Virus record (IMG/VR): IMGVR_UViG_3300049847_000422
Coordinates: 1-40,009 of that record
Direction: 5' to 3' (one strand)
Origin: a virus
DNA length: 40,009 nt
Below, in pieces: positions 25,622 to 33,058 of the stretch. The position numbers were made by a program, and so were the translations under genes. The notes under the pieces are model-generated. The model made no database searches and was not told the origin of the DNA. It worked only from the letters and a program-made list of their open reading frames with translations. The stretch's first letter is position 1. Each line of letters begins with the position of its first letter.

Positions 25622-26044
25622 TTAATCGTGAGACTCTTCAGGAGGAAGAGGTTTCCGTTTAAATAGATTTATCAAAGGTTCAATACCTGAGTCTTTAATA
25701 AACCGTGCGCTTGCCTTTGAGATGAAGTACCGCTCTGCTGCTGAATGGAGCGCACTGCAGACTTCAAACCATAGTATGGCTTTTGCAACTACTGTGTACT
25801 CTGGAAATCTAAGATCGATTCTCTCAGCTATATCCTTACACATGGTAACAGGCATTAAATCAAGACGTGTTTCATTTGTGATTTGACCGGGTTTTGGGAT
25901 ATTGAGTAGAGCTATGTGAGCCTCAATCAATATTGCAAACTCACGCATCAACCTATCATATTCTTCAACAGATGCGGTAACACCCGCCATTTCAGCCAGT
26001 CCCGGCACACTTCCATCGATATAATCTTTGAGAATGTCTGACAT
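25622..26044 (-). CDS. Hypothetical helical protein, possible paralogue of the next gene upstream
   Basis: 140 residues, almost all helical. Its segment VVAKAILWFEVCSALHSAAERYF is reminiscent of LVAKAYLFGLWLQTFTNASINYF in the protein encoded at 26050: the same length, the same place in the protein, and a shared VAKA..F pattern. That hints at an old gene duplication. Function unknown. It starts 5 bases after the stop of that gene. Confidence 0.6.
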   Translation of the reverse strand: MSDILKDYIDGSVPGLAEMAGVTASVEEYDRLMREFAILIEAHIALLNIPKPGQITNETRLDLMPVTMCKDIAERIDLRFPEYTVVAKAILWFEVCSALHSAAERYFISKASARFIKDSGIEPLINLFKRKPLPPEESHD

Positions 26045-26049
26045 ACAAT

Positions 26050-26481
26050 TTAATTTAAAGTGATAATTCGGGATTTAGCGCCAGCTTCTTTCCTCATGAT
26101 GATTTCTGTACGAATACGCATCATTTCTTTGAAGTAATTAATACTGGCATTTGTAAATGTCTGTAACCAAAGCCCAAACAAATAAGCTTTAGCTACAAGT
26201 GTAAAATCAAGACTCTCAATTGTTTCCGCCAAAAGCTCATTAAATCCTTTGGGAAGAAGTTCAATCTCAAGCTCTTCAAGCTCCTTAACTGTGGTTTTAC
26301 TTTCCACTAAAGCCTGAACATTCTGACCTTTAAGGTAGGCCCAAATAACGGGTTCGGCCTTCTCCTGTAATAATTTCAAGGCAGCGTCATAACGCGCCTG
26401 AACATCTTTGGCTCCTAGCATAATCTCGAGGACATTGCCTCCAGATAAATCCAACTGAGCTGTTAAATTTTGTCCTTTCAT
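26050..26481 (-). CDS. Hypothetical helical protein
   Basis: 143 residues, helical throughout (LEIMLGAKDVQARYDAALKLL and EELEIELLPKGFNELLAETIE), unknown. It is the first gene after the internal terminator at 26539-26610, so it may start a new transcript leading to the polymerase. See the neighbouring gene for possible relatedness. Confidence 0.6.
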   Translation of the reverse strand: MKGQNLTAQLDLSGGNVLEIMLGAKDVQARYDAALKLLQEKAEPVIWAYLKGQNVQALVESKTTVKELEELEIELLPKGFNELLAETIESLDFTLVAKAYLFGLWLQTFTNASINYFKEMMRIRTEIIMRKEAGAKSRIITLN

Positions 26482-26538
26482 ACGGGTTTTCTTAATTACA
26501 ACTGGTAGTTTTTCAATAACAGGGCGTCAAAACTAGGT

Positions 26539-26610
26539 AAAAAAAGCTCAAACCCTCAGTAATTTAGACAATTAAATGACAGTTAAATTACTTTAAGTCT
26601 GAGCTTTTTT
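26539..26610. terminator. Long bidirectional terminator hairpin
   Basis: Outer stem AAAAAAGCTCA / TGAGCTTTTTT and inner stem GTAATTTA / TAAATTAC, with A- and T-runs at both ends. It lies in the 144-base gap between the genes at 26626 and 26050, and splits the minus-strand operon into an upstream and a replication-core transcript. Confidence 0.85.
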
Positions 26611-26625
26611 GTTTAAATAGGCGGC

Positions 26626-27045
26626 CTATTCGGCCTCCATCACCTCTACAAGTTCGGTGTAGTGACGAGCGTGGTTAACTCCTTGATCGTCAATTACTAC
26701 CCACTTCTGGGCGTGTGTTGCAAAGTCAATGGTCTTTCTTGCGAGTTTGGTGTCTTTGCTGTAATTAACAGCATCGGTGGGCCAATTGCCTGGGACTACT
26801 CTTCCAGCACGTAAATCGTCAGCGGAAAACTCTGGAGTCCATCCTTGAGCTACCATAACGTTTAAGTGTTTCAAGTCATCCCTTTTAGCATCTTCCCATG
26901 ATGCAGCTTCAGCAATACCTGCTTCCTGTGGTGCTTGTTCAGCAACAGAGGGCAGTTGCAATTCCCCTGTGTTCGACACAGAAGCTGTCTCCTGTGTCTC
27001 CGGCGCATTCTCTGCAGCCTTGGTGTCAAGTGGTTTGTCTAGCAT
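26626..27045 (-). CDS. Hypothetical protein with disordered N-terminus
   Basis: 139 residues. The first 60 are Ala/Glu/Gln/Thr-rich and probably unstructured. The second half (VMVAQGWTPEFSADDLRAG, then GNWPTDAVNYSKDTKLARK) looks folded. Unknown family. It is the last gene before the internal terminator. Confidence 0.6.
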   Translation of the reverse strand: MLDKPLDTKAAENAPETQETASVSNTGELQLPSVAEQAPQEAGIAEAASWEDAKRDDLKHLNVMVAQGWTPEFSADDLRAGRVVPGNWPTDAVNYSKDTKLARKTIDFATHAQKWVVIDDQGVNHARHYTELVEVMEAE

Positions 27046-27083
27046 AAAGATTGATTTGTAACATGGGAGCAGTAATTATTCTG

Positions 27084-27293
27084 TTACCAGACTGCAGCTC
27101 TCATTACACTAACAAATCTTTCTATTCGACTCACTGTAGGGGTATTCGAAACCCAGTATTTACATTGTCCTTTCAAGTTTCTGAAGTTCCAACGAGCTAC
27201 TAAGACCGGCTGATCGCACAAAAAACAAAGAGGTTTAGATGGGATATGCAAGTTCTGAAATTTACAAAACTTGCAGTCATTACAATTCTTCAT
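27084..27293 (-). CDS. Small cysteine-rich, probable zinc-finger protein
   Basis: 69 residues with CNDCKFCKF at 4-12, CFLCDQP at about 23-29, and a later GQCKYW. Four of the cysteines can form a zinc site. The C-terminus is basic. Small proteins of this kind are common among phage early genes and have no general function. Confidence 0.6.
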   Translation of the reverse strand: MKNCNDCKFCKFQNLHIPSKPLCFLCDQPVLVARWNFRNLKGQCKYWVSNTPTVSRIERFVSVMRAAVW

Positions 27294-27299
27294 AGCGTG

Positions 27300-27530
27300 T
27301 TATTCAGTGATGAATGTTCCTCTGGCAATTACCCTGTATTTCTGTTTAGAGATTGTAAAGGTTCTAATGCGTTTGTTTGATGCAGCATCCGTAAGAATTT
27401 CACTACAGTTAGATTCGTTGAATATCTCCTGTTCTCCTGGTGGATGCACGTTAATCGCTTTAGTGCCGTTAAAAAAGAAATGCATACTGTCTACCTCCCG
27501 ATAGAACAGCACCCAGTTATTTTTGTTCAT
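27300..27530 (-). CDS. Hypothetical small protein
   Basis: 76 residues, beta-rich (NNWVLFYREVDSMHFFFNGTK, then KYRVIARGTFITE). Unknown. It fits tightly between its neighbours (2 and 6 bases), which supports it as a gene. Confidence 0.55.
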   Translation of the reverse strand: MNKNNWVLFYREVDSMHFFFNGTKAINVHPPGEQEIFNESNCSEILTDAASNKRIRTFTISKQKYRVIARGTFITE

Positions 27531-27532
27531 AC

Positions 27533-28099
27533 TTAAACATTTGCGAGATAGTCCTCAATGAATGCAACTCTGTTTGTTACACCGTATTTATCCAAACGTG
27601 TAATCAAATCCAACACACCGGCTGCATTAATCTGCATGGTAGGAGCCGCTGTGCTATTGGACAGTTCTGCTTTTTCAAGTACTTCAGGCTCAAATAGCGT
27701 TTGTTCAACCAGAGGACTGCCAGCAAGCGCTTTTAACTCATCCATCTTGTCCAAGGCAATCTGCTCATCGACAATAGAAAGAGTATTCCGTAATTTACGC
27801 TTGGCTCTAAGATCTGCTTCATACACTGCTAAGTCAGCTGTAACTTCTTCAGCCAACTCGTTCCAATTACATGGAACTGGCCCAATCCATCTGTAAGTTC
27901 CTGCTAGTAGTATATTTCCCGGTTCGCTCCGGGTTAATCTGATTAAAACTCTGTCACGCAGTACTGTAAGTATGCCTGCAGAGATTTTGATGTGTTCAGC
28001 TTGGCAAATAAATTTACCATTAAATAGCTGCAACTGTTGCATGTAAATCAAAAGTTGTTTAACTTTTTCAACACGGGGAATACTAGATTTAGTTTCCAT
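27533..28099 (-). CDS. Hypothetical protein
   Basis: 188 residues. The N-terminal half is beta-rich (KFICQAEHIKISAGILTVLRD, then PGNILLAGTYRWIGPVP). The second half is helical with a charged segment (ADLRAKRKLRNTLSIVDEQI) and ends in a repeat-like helical bundle. No family recognised. Confidence 0.58.
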   Translation of the reverse strand: METKSSIPRVEKVKQLLIYMQQLQLFNGKFICQAEHIKISAGILTVLRDRVLIRLTRSEPGNILLAGTYRWIGPVPCNWNELAEEVTADLAVYEADLRAKRKLRNTLSIVDEQIALDKMDELKALAGSPLVEQTLFEPEVLEKAELSNSTAAPTMQINAAGVLDLITRLDKYGVTNRVAFIEDYLANV

Positions 28100-28108
28100 T
28101 TGTAGAAT

Positions 28109-28339
28109 TTACTGGTTAGTTAATTTCACAGGAATACCTGTGATTTTGATAATGTTCCAAGCGCGTATTGTTTTGGTAGTAACAGAGAAACACTGCCGTT
28201 CGTCACTCCACACATTTACCCTTACTGTCCCTTTTAGAGAAATGGAGTGTATACGCCCTGCAGAGATTATATTCTTTGAACACCAACAGATTGTATCGCC
28301 TGGGTTGAGTTGTTGATCGTAGATGTCGTAGCGTGTCAT
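28109..28339 (-). CDS. Hypothetical small beta-rich protein
   Basis: I chose ATG at 28339 (MTRYDIYDQQLNPGD, 76 residues), one base after the stop of the gene upstream; the frame continues upstream only by overlapping that gene. The sequence (LNPGDTICWC..ISAGRIHSISLKGTVRVNVW) looks like a small SH3/KOW-type barrel. Function unknown. Confidence 0.55.
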   Translation of the reverse strand: MTRYDIYDQQLNPGDTICWCSKNIISAGRIHSISLKGTVRVNVWSDERQCFSVTTKTIRAWNIIKITGIPVKLTNQ

Positions 28340-28340
28340 A

Positions 28341-29129
28341 CTAGTAAGATTGTAATGCTTCGATTGGATACTTATTCCAGAAATCATCAATAAGCTTGGT
28401 TGCTATACGTGGTACAGACTTTGTAGTATCTACCACGAATTGAATCTCTCGCAAGCCAAATTTCGATTCTTCGATAAACATGTTCTTTGCATCAACACGC
28501 TTAGTGATTTCCTGCCATTGATCCAAAACTCCATCAAAAAGTTTCATCAATGCTCTACGTCCATCCATGCCATCGTAAGCATACTTACCATAAAGACGTT
28601 CTGCAAGACGAAAGCCATACCGATAAGCATTTTGAATCAGTGAAAGTTTAATACCTTTAGCATGAAGCTCTTTAACGCTGTATTTCCCTGTGAGTATGTA
28701 CCAATACTCTGAAATCACTCCTTCGAGTGTGTAGTCTTTTGTATTTTTTTGGTACGGGATGTGTATAGGCTCTACGGGATAGCTATAGTACTCTTCCTCT
28801 ATGAAGTCATAGAGGATGTACTGCGTGTCTTCAAAATAAGTAAGTTGCACCCAAGGACGATTTCTATGTCTGAATATATCGAATGAAGCATAGTGTCTCA
28901 TCCATACACGTATTGCTGATGCAACCATTTCACCATACACATTGCACATACTATTACCACGAAAGTACCTGAGCTGTCCTTCAAACCAATGTTCAAGTAC
29001 GTCATGCACTATACCATCAGCTGACCAAAAAGCATCAAAAGAATTCGTAGTGTCGTATGTTTCAATGTGTGTGAGACCGTAGTTACCGCTATCATCCTCA
29101 AATGGCTTGAGTCTAACGGTGTATTTCAT
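28341..29129 (-). CDS. Hypothetical protein
   Basis: 262 residues, rich in aromatic residues (for example HYASFDIFRHRNRPWVQLTYF), mixed alpha/beta, no recognised motif. It starts 9 bases after the ligase stop and ends 1 base before the next start, so it is cotranscribed with both. Confidence 0.6.
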   Translation of the reverse strand: MKYTVRLKPFEDDSGNYGLTHIETYDTTNSFDAFWSADGIVHDVLEHWFEGQLRYFRGNSMCNVYGEMVASAIRVWMRHYASFDIFRHRNRPWVQLTYFEDTQYILYDFIEEEYYSYPVEPIHIPYQKNTKDYTLEGVISEYWYILTGKYSVKELHAKGIKLSLIQNAYRYGFRLAERLYGKYAYDGMDGRRALMKLFDGVLDQWQEITKRVDAKNMFIEESKFGLREIQFVVDTTKSVPRIATKLIDDFWNKYPIEALQSY

Positions 29130-29138
29130 GGTAGGATT

Positions 29139-30326
29139 TTATTCGTCTCTGAATGCTTTACCGATTGGGAATCTTGGTAGACCATCATCAGTCCAACCGA
29201 AGTGTTTAACAGTGAGTTGCTTTCCGGACAGTTTATGTCCTGCGTTCCACAGCTCTTCTTTCTGCTCCCGATTGCCAACCATCTTAGCTTTGAACAGTTG
29301 ACCATTTGTAGTTTCGCATACAACGATAAGATCTTCGTCTCTTTGTCCTTTCTCAAAGCTGACAAACATGAATTCACTATCATCAAACTCTTTCACTTTA
29401 AGCAAGTCAGAACTACGTTGTCCTTGTCCGTACATACCATCAAGATGACGAATCATTGCACCTTCGTTGCCTTCTTTCACCCAAGCATTATGCATACTCA
29501 TCACATCTTCTTTGGAGTTAACCATGTGTGTTTCAACAGTAGTAATATGAGGTGAACGTAAAACATCAACAAGTCTGAATGTAAACCCCCACCTATCTGC
29601 CTGATTAGCGTCATTCACGATATCGTAAGCCCGAAACTTTAATTTCAAACTGTCAGAACGCTGTTTCTTAACGGCTGCAATAATCTCCTGAAACGTGAGT
29701 TTATCTGAATAAACCTCACCATCAAGAATCCACTCAGCCGGTTCGCCGTCTGCAAATACTCCTTCAGAGAATACCTGAGGAATGCTGTCAGCGATGTGTT
29801 GGAGTGTGGTGTATTCTTTGCCATTGCGAGATAAGAATTTAATACTACCGTCTTTAACAACCATCAAACATCTTACACCATCCAATTTAGGCTGTACATA
29901 ACATGGGTACCTAACTTTATCCCAATTGACTGCCTTAGCAAGCATTGGTTTCACATTGCCAGCTGCGTCAGTGTTGAACTGTGGAAGTACAGCATTTAAA
30001 GCTTCTGTTAACGTATTGTAACGTACGTGATCAACAGAGTAATGCATTAGATCTCCAGAGATGTCAATTTTTAAGTCTTGTCTACTCTTGTAACCTTCAT
30101 CTTGCTTCTTCTTCCAATCACTTTCTGCTTGTGATATAGCTTGTTCCATTGGTGATCGTTTCTGCTTACCTTCTGTAACTGTCTCTCTATGTTCAGTTGG
30201 TGACGAAGTACCAAACTGTCCGGATTCTTTGTAAATGGTTGGGTAAGTAACAGCGGCTACACTAATTTTCCAATATTGTATTGCACCTGTCTTTGTCCTC
30301 TTGTAGAGGGTGTCAAATGTTTTCAT
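29139..30326 (-). CDS. ATP-dependent DNA ligase
   Basis: I chose ATG at 30326 (MKTFDTLYKRTKTG, 395 residues), which overlaps the preceding stop by one base (TAATG). Ligase motifs follow in order: motif I QPKLDGVRCL with the AMP-accepting Lys at about 146, motif III WILDGEVYSDKL, motif IV EGNEGAMIRHLDG, and motif V SDLLKVKEF, then an OB-fold C-terminus (VVCETTNGQLFKAKMVG). It seals nicks at the lagging strand. An N-terminal extension of about 130 residues precedes the nucleotidyltransferase core, with an RTKTGAIQYWKI segment recalling WGR domains. Confidence 0.9.
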   Translation of the reverse strand: MKTFDTLYKRTKTGAIQYWKISVAAVTYPTIYKESGQFGTSSPTEHRETVTEGKQKRSPMEQAISQAESDWKKKQDEGYKSRQDLKIDISGDLMHYSVDHVRYNTLTEALNAVLPQFNTDAAGNVKPMLAKAVNWDKVRYPCYVQPKLDGVRCLMVVKDGSIKFLSRNGKEYTTLQHIADSIPQVFSEGVFADGEPAEWILDGEVYSDKLTFQEIIAAVKKQRSDSLKLKFRAYDIVNDANQADRWGFTFRLVDVLRSPHITTVETHMVNSKEDVMSMHNAWVKEGNEGAMIRHLDGMYGQGQRSSDLLKVKEFDDSEFMFVSFEKGQRDEDLIVVCETTNGQLFKAKMVGNREQKEELWNAGHKLSGKQLTVKHFGWTDDGLPRFPIGKAFRDE

Positions 30327-30547
30327 TAATCTCGTTTTAAAGGTTTCCATTCAATACTAACTGTATCCACATAGTCTTTGTTAGGCATTGGATATTGGGC
30401 TATAAGCTTTGCGGCCTCTTCCGAAGTATAAACTTTTGATACAATGAGTAAACCGCCTAATGTTTGGTATAAGTTTACCCAACCTTTACCTTTTTCACTT
30501 GTAGTGTAAACTGGTGTTGGTAAATGTTGTTTGATGGATGTACTCAT
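30326..30547 (-). CDS. Hypothetical small protein
   Basis: 73 residues, alpha/beta (KGWVNLYQTLGGLLIVSKVYTSEEAAKLIAQ), unknown. It overlaps the gene upstream by 4 bases and the ligase start by 1 base, so it is coupled to ligase synthesis. Confidence 0.55.
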   Translation of the reverse strand: MSTSIKQHLPTPVYTTSEKGKGWVNLYQTLGGLLIVSKVYTSEEAAKLIAQYPMPNKDYVDTVSIEWKPLKRD

Positions 30548-30777
30548 AGTGGGTAGTTTTCGTTTAAAAATGTTTCGATATCTGATGTAGTAGTTGAGTA
30601 ATCTCCAAGCATGGTAAAAACATCCTCTGCCGTATCCCTTTCTTTTTTTCGGATGTAGTTTTTTTCTATTTCTTTAAAATCTTTCATGATTTTTTCATAC
30701 TCGAAAGTATCTTGTCCGTAAAAAACGGCTGCCATTCTTTCAAATAGTTCTCCTATTGGTGTTAGTTCTTTACTCAT
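30544..30777 (-). CDS. Hypothetical small helical protein
   Basis: 77 residues, acidic and helical (FERMAAVFYGQDTFEYEKIMKD..), no known family. It is linked to both neighbours by overlaps of 4 and 8 bases. Confidence 0.52.
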   Translation of the reverse strand: MSKELTPIGELFERMAAVFYGQDTFEYEKIMKDFKEIEKNYIRKKERDTAEDVFTMLGDYSTTTSDIETFLNENYPL

Positions 30778-31237
30778 TTGGTTTTGTTTTAGGTGGTGAG
30801 GGTAATGGTTGCCAATGGGTGTGATTTTCTCTTAATTCATCCCAGCTAATAATATTTACATAATCATCTTCATCGCAAACCAATATTGTTTTATCGAACT
30901 TTTCAGGTAATCTATCCTCCACACTCACCCATCCACTACTACCCATCTTACGGGCTTTGATGTGGGCGGCTCTTTGTACTGCGACAAGACCAATATACAA
31001 ATCTACTTCGCTATTTGGCATCGAATACAACTCCTCCGCTTCTTTCTCCAGTTCTTCATCGGTTAACTGGGTAACTTCTGTCAGCCCTACTGCTCTGTAG
31101 ATTTCAGGGGTGGTAAGGGCTTTTTTAAAGCCGTAGATAACGGCGGTTGTAATGGTATATTCACCGCTATCAACAAATGCCAATCCTTCAAGTTCTTTTT
31201 GTATCAACTCAATACATTCTTTTGTTAGTGGTTTCAT
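30770..31237 (-). CDS. DUF551-domain protein
   Basis: 155 residues. The C-terminal part, WVSVEDRLPEKFDKTILVCDED..ISWDEL..THWQPLPSPPK at about 100-148, matches the DUF551 pattern (Trp-x-x-Val..Leu-Pro..His-Trp-x-Pro-Leu-Pro), a small domain widespread in phage early and accessory genes and of unknown role. The N-terminal 95 residues are helical. The domain call is from memory of the motif. Confidence 0.65.
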   Translation of the reverse strand: MKPLTKECIELIQKELEGLAFVDSGEYTITTAVIYGFKKALTTPEIYRAVGLTEVTQLTDEELEKEAEELYSMPNSEVDLYIGLVAVQRAAHIKARKMGSSGWVSVEDRLPEKFDKTILVCDEDDYVNIISWDELRENHTHWQPLPSPPKTKPNE

Positions 31238-31238
31238 T

Positions 31239-31433
31239 TTACTGGTGTTTTAAAATTATGACTGGTTTTTTTGAATCGTACAATATTACTAAGGTGTCTT
31301 GCTTTTGGATAATATAAAATAATGGCTTTGTATTCAGCATATTTGCATAGGATTTACTTAAATACAAATCAGGGATTGTATCGGTTTTACAGATACCTGA
31401 ATTTAAAGCTAAGGCGAAAAGTAGTGTTTTCAT
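31239..31433 (-). CDS. Small possibly exported protein
   Basis: 64 residues. The N-terminus (MKTLLFALALNSGIC) resembles a short signal peptide with a Cys at its end, so it could be a small lipoprotein or secreted peptide. The rest is beta-rich (LFYIIQKQDTLVILYDSKKPVIIL). It lies in an AT-rich accessory stretch. Start coupled by an ATGA overlap to the 48-residue gene upstream. Confidence 0.5.
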   Translation of the reverse strand: MKTLLFALALNSGICKTDTIPDLYLSKSYANMLNTKPLFYIIQKQDTLVILYDSKKPVIILKHQ

Positions 31434-31576
31434 TTTTTCAGTTTTAAATTTCTAATAACTATCCAACTGGTTGCACCTCCAGGCTTATCGGATGGTGTTA
31501 CCCTACCGTAAATAAACCATGTATGCAAAAAGGGAACATAACACACGAGTAATTTAGGAAAATAATTATTTTTCAT
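31430..31576 (-). CDS. 48-residue small protein
   Basis: ORF from ATG at 31576 to TGA at 31430. It starts MKNNYFPKLLVCYVPFLHTW, contains TPSDKPGGATSW and ends in a basic KLKK. It overlaps the next gene by ATGA and is 2 bases after the gene at 31579, so it fills the gap exactly. This layout is good evidence for a real gene despite its size. Function unknown; perhaps membrane associated. Confidence 0.55.
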   Translation of the reverse strand: MKNNYFPKLLVCYVPFLHTWFIYGRVTPSDKPGGATSWIVIRNLKLKK

Positions 31577-31578
31577 AT

Positions 31579-31797
31579 CTATTTATTTTCGTTGAAAATT
31601 TGGTAAAGTTCGGAAGTGGTGCAAAAACACAATTCTTTGGTTACGGGATGAATCCCTTTCCAAGAAGAATTTTTTCTGAGAATCCATCTGTTATTAAAAG
31701 CCCATTCTACACACTCTTTGGCGTGTATTTCCAGTACTTCTACTGGTGGCGTATCTTTCCACATTTCGTTATCTATTAGGTTTTGTGCTTTTGTCAT
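31579..31797 (-). CDS. Hypothetical small protein
   Basis: 72 residues, helical with many aromatic residues (AKECVEWAFNNRWILRKNSSW), unknown. It is the first gene downstream of the tRNA cluster at about 31.86-32.02 kb. Confidence 0.52.
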   Translation of the reverse strand: MTKAQNLIDNEMWKDTPPVEVLEIHAKECVEWAFNNRWILRKNSSWKGIHPVTKELCFCTTSELYQIFNENK

Positions 31798-31859
31798 TGG
31801 TTAAGGTTTTACTTGTTCGCTTATTTATTAGTTATAAGCCACTAAAAAAAAGACCTCCG

Positions 31860-31949
31860 TTTACCCAGTTTACTTTCGTAACGGTGGAATTGAACCACGC
31901 ATCGGACTTTACCAAATCTCGGTCATCGAGCAGAATTGAACTGCATTCG
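31860..31949 (-). other. tRNA-like remnant downstream of tRNA-Phe
   Basis: Two T-arm-like elements occur on the minus strand directly after tRNA-Phe: GCAG-TTCAATT-CTGC and GTGG-TTCAATT-CCAC. I could not build a full cloverleaf with matching acceptor arms and a valid anticodon loop around either, so this is probably one or two decayed or highly divergent tRNAs. Confidence 0.35.
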
Positions 31950-32022
31950 TGGAAACGGTTGGTATCGAACCAACATCTAAGGATTTTCAGTCCTCCGCAT
32001 AGACCATCTTTGCTACGTTTCC
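31950..32022 (-). tRNA. tRNA-Phe (anticodon GAA)
   Basis: On the minus strand it starts GGAAACG and ends CGTTTCC plus discriminator A: a perfect 7-bp acceptor. The anticodon arm is GAGGA-CTGAAAA-TCCTT (one G-U-type pair), giving anticodon GAA with T33. The T-arm is GTTGG-TTCGATA-CCAAC. CCA is not encoded, so the host enzyme must add it. Confidence 0.9.
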
Positions 32023-32041
32023 AAAATTAACGGATTATAAC

Positions 32042-32150
32042 AGCACATTGCCAAAAGTGGCGGTTTAGTGCTAATATCAACTGTTGTGATTCGGTTTAAT
32101 ATTTGTTTTTATATCAAGTTTAATGCTTCGATTTCGCCACATTCGGCAAT
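32042..32150. repeat. Inverted repeat upstream of tRNA-Phe
   Basis: ATTGCCAAAAGTGGCG (32047-32062) and CGCCACATTCGGCAAT (32135-32150) are reverse complements except for two bases. The left copy also forms its own hairpin, AGCAC..GTGCT (32042-32072) around GCCA/TGGC. It may be a regulatory element or the mark of an inserted piece. Confidence 0.45.
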
Positions 32151-32173
32151 CTGCAAAACGTTAGTGGCAATCG

Positions 32174-32446
32174 TCAAGAAAGCTCTATAGGCCTCCAACG
32201 ACTTCCCTTAGTTAACCAATGTGGATTATCCCCTGATTTACCGAATGACTTTTGAAACTCAATCGTCTTTCCTGTGTTGCCTTCAAAGTAAGCATCTAAC
32301 ATGTGTGGTGATTCTTTGGTGTAAACCCAACCTTCTTCATCAATAATGTCTTTAACCACATCCCAGAATTGAGCGTAAGCCGATTGAAAACGACTGCCAC
32401 TAACATCGGTTTGGCAAGATTTGGGGTTTTGTTCTGAATTGTTCAT
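32174..32446 (-). CDS. Hypothetical protein
   Basis: 90 residues, acidic, alpha/beta (FWDVVKDIIDEEGWVYTKE). Unknown. It is flanked by structured elements on both sides: the inverted repeat downstream and the hairpin with T-run at 32461-32535 upstream. Confidence 0.5.
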   Translation of the reverse strand: MNNSEQNPKSCQTDVSGSRFQSAYAQFWDVVKDIIDEEGWVYTKESPHMLDAYFEGNTGKTIEFQKSFGKSGDNPHWLTKGSRWRPIELS

Positions 32447-32460
32447 TTGTATTTCTATTT

Positions 32461-32535
32461 AAAAAGAACGGCTGCGATGGATGGTTTCCCAACTACTGCT
32501 GATACTATCAGACAGGCTACAACGCAGACCGTTCC
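32461..32535 (-). terminator. Structured RNA element ending in a T-run; probable terminator
   Basis: On the minus strand GAACGG-t-CTGCG pairs with CGCAG-CCGTTC (11 pairs, one bulge), closing a loop of about 46 bases that itself holds CTGATA-G-TATCAG (32499-32511). TTTTT follows the closing stem. It may end the transcript of the DUF3307-like gene. The large internal loop is unusual for a simple terminator, so a structured small RNA is possible. Confidence 0.55.
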
Positions 32536-32598
32536 AAGGTTGTTGTTCGCTTATTTCTTAGTTATAGGTAATTGTTTTAAAAATTCCCACCACCCAAG

Positions 32599-32934
32599 TT
32601 ACAAGTAAGCAAGTGCTACATAATTACAAACCAAGTGCATTGTATTATCTACTGCAAAGATGCTCCACGGTGCTAATGGCGGTTTGGCAAAATCGCTTTT
32701 CCCTGTTATGTTCATATACCACATTACAAACTTGCTTCTATCAATAGCATAATGTGTAAGGTATATTGCCAATACCGCCCAACCGCTTCCAATTAAAAGG
32801 AATGGTAGCGAATAAGTAATACAATGCACTTGGCAAGCTAATTCTCCCTTCCAAGTAAGCACTTTTTTGTTTTGAGCCATCCAATCATTTTGGATTAGAT
32901 AATCTCCTACTGCGTGTAAAATGAATTGCAACAT
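32599..32934 (-). CDS. DUF3307-like membrane protein
   Basis: 111 residues with hydrophobic helices (SLPFLLIGSGWAVLAIYLTHY and the C-terminal HLVCNYVALAYL) and polar motifs HAVGDYLIQNDWMAQNK at 7-23 and YAIDRSKFVMWYMN. The HxxGDYxxQ start and later HYxID are the pattern I associate with DUF3307, small inner-membrane proteins found in phages and bacteria with no established role. The start is 26 bases after the class II tRNA. Confidence 0.7.
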   Translation of the reverse strand: MLQFILHAVGDYLIQNDWMAQNKKVLTWKGELACQVHCITYSLPFLLIGSGWAVLAIYLTHYAIDRSKFVMWYMNITGKSDFAKPPLAPWSIFAVDNTMHLVCNYVALAYL

Positions 32935-32960
32935 TTTTATTTAGTTTAAAGTTTAAAATG

Positions 32961-33047
32961 TGAGAAGGTCAGGATTCGAACCTGAAAGCTTTTATGCAAA
33001 GCATACGCCATCTCGGCGTACTTGGTTACCATTTTCAACACCCTCTC
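32961..33047 (-). tRNA. Class II tRNA (long variable arm), anticodon uncertain
   Basis: Acceptor GAGAGGG / CCTTCTC pairs fully (one G-U), discriminator A. The T-arm TCAGG-TTCGAAT-CCTGA is perfect. D-arm TTG..CAA with GGTAAC fits. Then a TACGC-CGAGATG-GCGTA hairpin and a GCTTT-GCATA-AAAGC hairpin follow, giving 87 bases. By position the first is the anticodon arm and the second the variable arm, as in Ser/Leu/Tyr tRNAs. The centre would be AGA (Ser), but base 33 would be G instead of U. It may be a misread of the arms, a special tRNA or a decaying one. Confidence 0.72.
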
Positions 33048-33058
33048 ATAGAATACAC

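Noticed and set aside
32499-32511. CTGATAG..GGGAAACC resembling a hammerhead ribozyme core
   Set aside because: The conserved CUGAUGA and the GAAA at stem II/III junctions are not in the right places, and the stems do not give a three-way junction.
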